Of a DNA stretch of 8,525 bases, positions 7,428-8,525 are shown in pieces. How positions within the stretch are numbered: position 1 is the stretch's first letter; the number at the start of each line of letters is the position of its first letter. The notes beneath the pieces were generated by a model. That model was not told the origin of the DNA, made no database searches, and saw nothing but the letters and a program-made list of their open reading frames with translations. The stretch is from NCBI GenBank assembly GCA_023700845.1, contig JAMPYD010000062.1:1-8525 (forward strand), written 5' to 3'. The stretch comes from Elusimicrobiota bacterium. Its GTDB lineage: Bacteria > Elusimicrobiota > Elusimicrobia > UBA1565 > UBA9628. The position numbers were made by a program, and so were the translations under genes.

Positions 7428-7924
7428 CGGTTGGTGACCAAGGTGCTCATGCAGGAAGGGGATATCTTAGCCGTTCGGGTGCAGACGGTGATCATCTTGC
7501 GGTCGGTCGCGGCCGCGGAGACGGCGAGGGCCGCGTCCACGTAGGCCACCGCCGCCGTGCGCGTGTACATCCGGAAATCCGGCAGCGCCCGCATCACCGG
7601 GTCCACGGCCGGGGACTCGGTCCAGCCGTTGAAGTCGTCGACGTCGTCGAAGGTGCGCTTGTCCGCCGGATTCTCCACGCCGTCCGTCCCCAGGGCCGAC
7701 GGCGCCGAGATGTGGCCCCCGGCGGCCGCGGTGCGCTCGTCCCACCGGCGCAGGCGGATCTCCTCCAGCAGCTCCGTGGAGAGATAGGTCGCCGCCTGCA
7801 GGCCCTCCGTGTTCGTCCCCGCCCGGATCGCGATGATGAACACCGGCACCAGCGCCACGAGGGCGAACACCAGCAGGACGTAGGCGATCGTGACCTCGAC
7901 CAGCACGAAGCCGCCCCGGCTCAT
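7424..7924 (-). CDS. PilV/GspI-like minor prepilin
   Basis: This 166-residue protein has a short prepilin leader (MSRGG) followed by FVLVEVTIAYVLLVFALVAL. A prepilin peptidase would cut after Gly5, leaving Phe at position 1 and Glu at position 5, the usual residues for N-methylation and assembly. The helix runs to about residue 33. A TYLSTELLEEIRLRRW stretch (47-61) and TFDDVDDFNGW (91-101) are typical of the PilV/GspI prepilin group. Two cysteines near the end (148 and 158) could form a disulfide. The ATG at 7924 is chosen because it gives the prepilin leader and overlaps the PilC/GspF stop by ATGA; the open frame continues far upstream only as a shadow of that gene. It is a likely core subunit of the tip complex with the next two prepilins. 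Confidence 0.87.
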   Translation of the reverse strand: MSRGGFVLVEVTIAYVLLVFALVALVPVFIIAIRAGTNTEGLQAATYLSTELLEEIRLRRWDERTAAAGGHISAPSALGTDGVENPADKRTFDDVDDFNGWTESPAVDPVMRALPDFRMYTRTAAVAYVDAALAVSAAATDRKMITVCTRTAKISPSCMSTLVTNR

Positions 7925-8525
7925 TGGATGCCGCCCGCCATGTCGAACATCGGCAGGAGCACCGAGATCGCGATGCCGCCGACCATGATGCCGAGGACCA
8001 CGATGAACAGCGGCTCCATCGCGGTGAAGATGTTCTTGACCGCCGTGTCGGTCTCCGCCTCGTAGAAGCCGGCCACGCGGTTGATCACCTCGGGCAAGGT
8101 CCCGGTCTTCTCGCCGGTGGCGATCATGCCGATGACGACCTTCGGGATATGCTGGCTCTGCGACAGGGACACCGACAAGATCTTGCCCTCGCGGACCTCG
8201 GTGCCGACCTTCTCGAGGAGCATCTCGAAGATGCGGTTGCCGGCGGCGGCCTTCGCCAGCTCGAGCGCGAAGAGGATCGTCACGCCGCTCTCCAGCAGCG
8301 AGCCCAAGGTGCGCAGGAAGCGGGTCAGCACGATGTTGCGGATCAGCACGCCGATCAGCGGCAGGCGCAGCAGCGCGCCGTCGACGGTCTCCGCGTTGCG
8401 CGGGCTCTTGGCCCAGGCGCGGAAGGAGAACCACGCGGCCATCCCGGCGAGCAGGAACACGTACCACGACTCGCGCAGGACGGCCCCGCCGTAGATCAGC
8501 AGGCGCGTCGGCCACGGCAGGACGA
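7921..8525 (-). CDS. PilC/GspF inner-membrane platform protein, C-terminal half
   Basis: The window holds the last 200 residues of a protein that normally has about 400; the start lies beyond the right edge. The visible part opens with LPWPTRLLIYGGAVLRE, the usual linker before the third-quarter membrane helix (WYVFLLAGMAAWF). The second cytoplasmic T2SSF domain follows: LPLIGVLIRNIVLTRFLRTL, then LLESGVTILFALELA, then VVIGMIATGEKTGTLPEVI. It ends with the last membrane helix (PLFIVVLGIMVGGIAISVLLP) and the short tail MFDMAGGIQ. This family sits at the centre of the inner-membrane platform and couples the cytoplasmic assembly ATPase to pilin extraction. An ATPase gene (PilB/GspE type) would be expected upstream, outside the window. 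A GTG at 8460 could be mistaken for a start, but the frame and the family homology continue past it. The stop overlaps the next start (ATGA). Confidence 0.95.
   Translation of the reverse strand, partial: VLPWPTRLLIYGGAVLRESWYVFLLAGMAAWFSFRAWAKSPRNAETVDGALLRLPLIGVLIRNIVLTRFLRTLGSLLESGVTILFALELAKAAAGNRIFEMLLEKVGTEVREGKILSVSLSQSQHIPKVVIGMIATGEKTGTLPEVINRVAGFYEAETDTAVKNIFTAMEPLFIVVLGIMVGGIAISVLLPMFDMAGGIQ

Noticed and set aside
7925..8515. Extension of the PilV-like frame upstream to give 363 residues
   Set aside because: It is Arg/Gly/Pro-rich shadow of the PilC/GspF-like gene; the prepilin leader begins at the ATG at 7924.

Overview
The window is a GC-rich stretch (most third codon positions are G or C) from a bacterium with an outer membrane, because it encodes a secretin. 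The lineage cannot be fixed from sequence alone. The mix of type IV pilus and type II secretion traits with a YfhO-like membrane protein would fit an uncultured GC-rich diderm such as an Elusimicrobiota-type genome, but that is a weak guess.

Positions 8525 down to 2701 (minus strand) hold one compact operon for a type IV filament machine (pilus or type II secretion pseudopilus). In transcription order it encodes the C-terminal half of a PilC/GspF inner-membrane platform protein (cut by the window edge), a PilV/GspI-like prepilin, a PilW/GspJ-like prepilin, a PilX/GspK-like prepilin with a large cysteine-containing beta-rich domain, a multidomain PilM-like protein, and a PilQ/GspD-like secretin. 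The first five genes are joined by four identical 4-base ATGA stop/start overlaps. Only the secretin has a short spacer and a clear Shine-Dalgarno site.

The most notable gene is the PilM-like one. It reads as a single-chain fusion of a PilM/GspL actin-like domain, a PilN-type RINLVP motif with a transmembrane helix, and a C-terminal PilP/GspC HR-like domain. One polypeptide could therefore span from the cytoplasmic platform to the secretin encoded just downstream. No separate PilN, PilO, PilP, GspC or GspM gene is visible here. The gene order F-I-J-K-L(+C)-D is a circular permutation of the classical gsp order.

Positions 2096-2704 (plus strand) encode a small exported helical protein of unknown function, convergent with the secretin; the two TAG stop codons overlap in a shared CTAG. 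Positions 2076 down to 1 (minus strand) encode 692 residues of a YfhO-like polytopic membrane protein that runs off the left edge. Its start lies 19 bases from the start of the plus-strand gene, so the two are divergently transcribed. No rRNA, tRNA, CRISPR array or mobile element was seen, and coding density is close to 100 percent.
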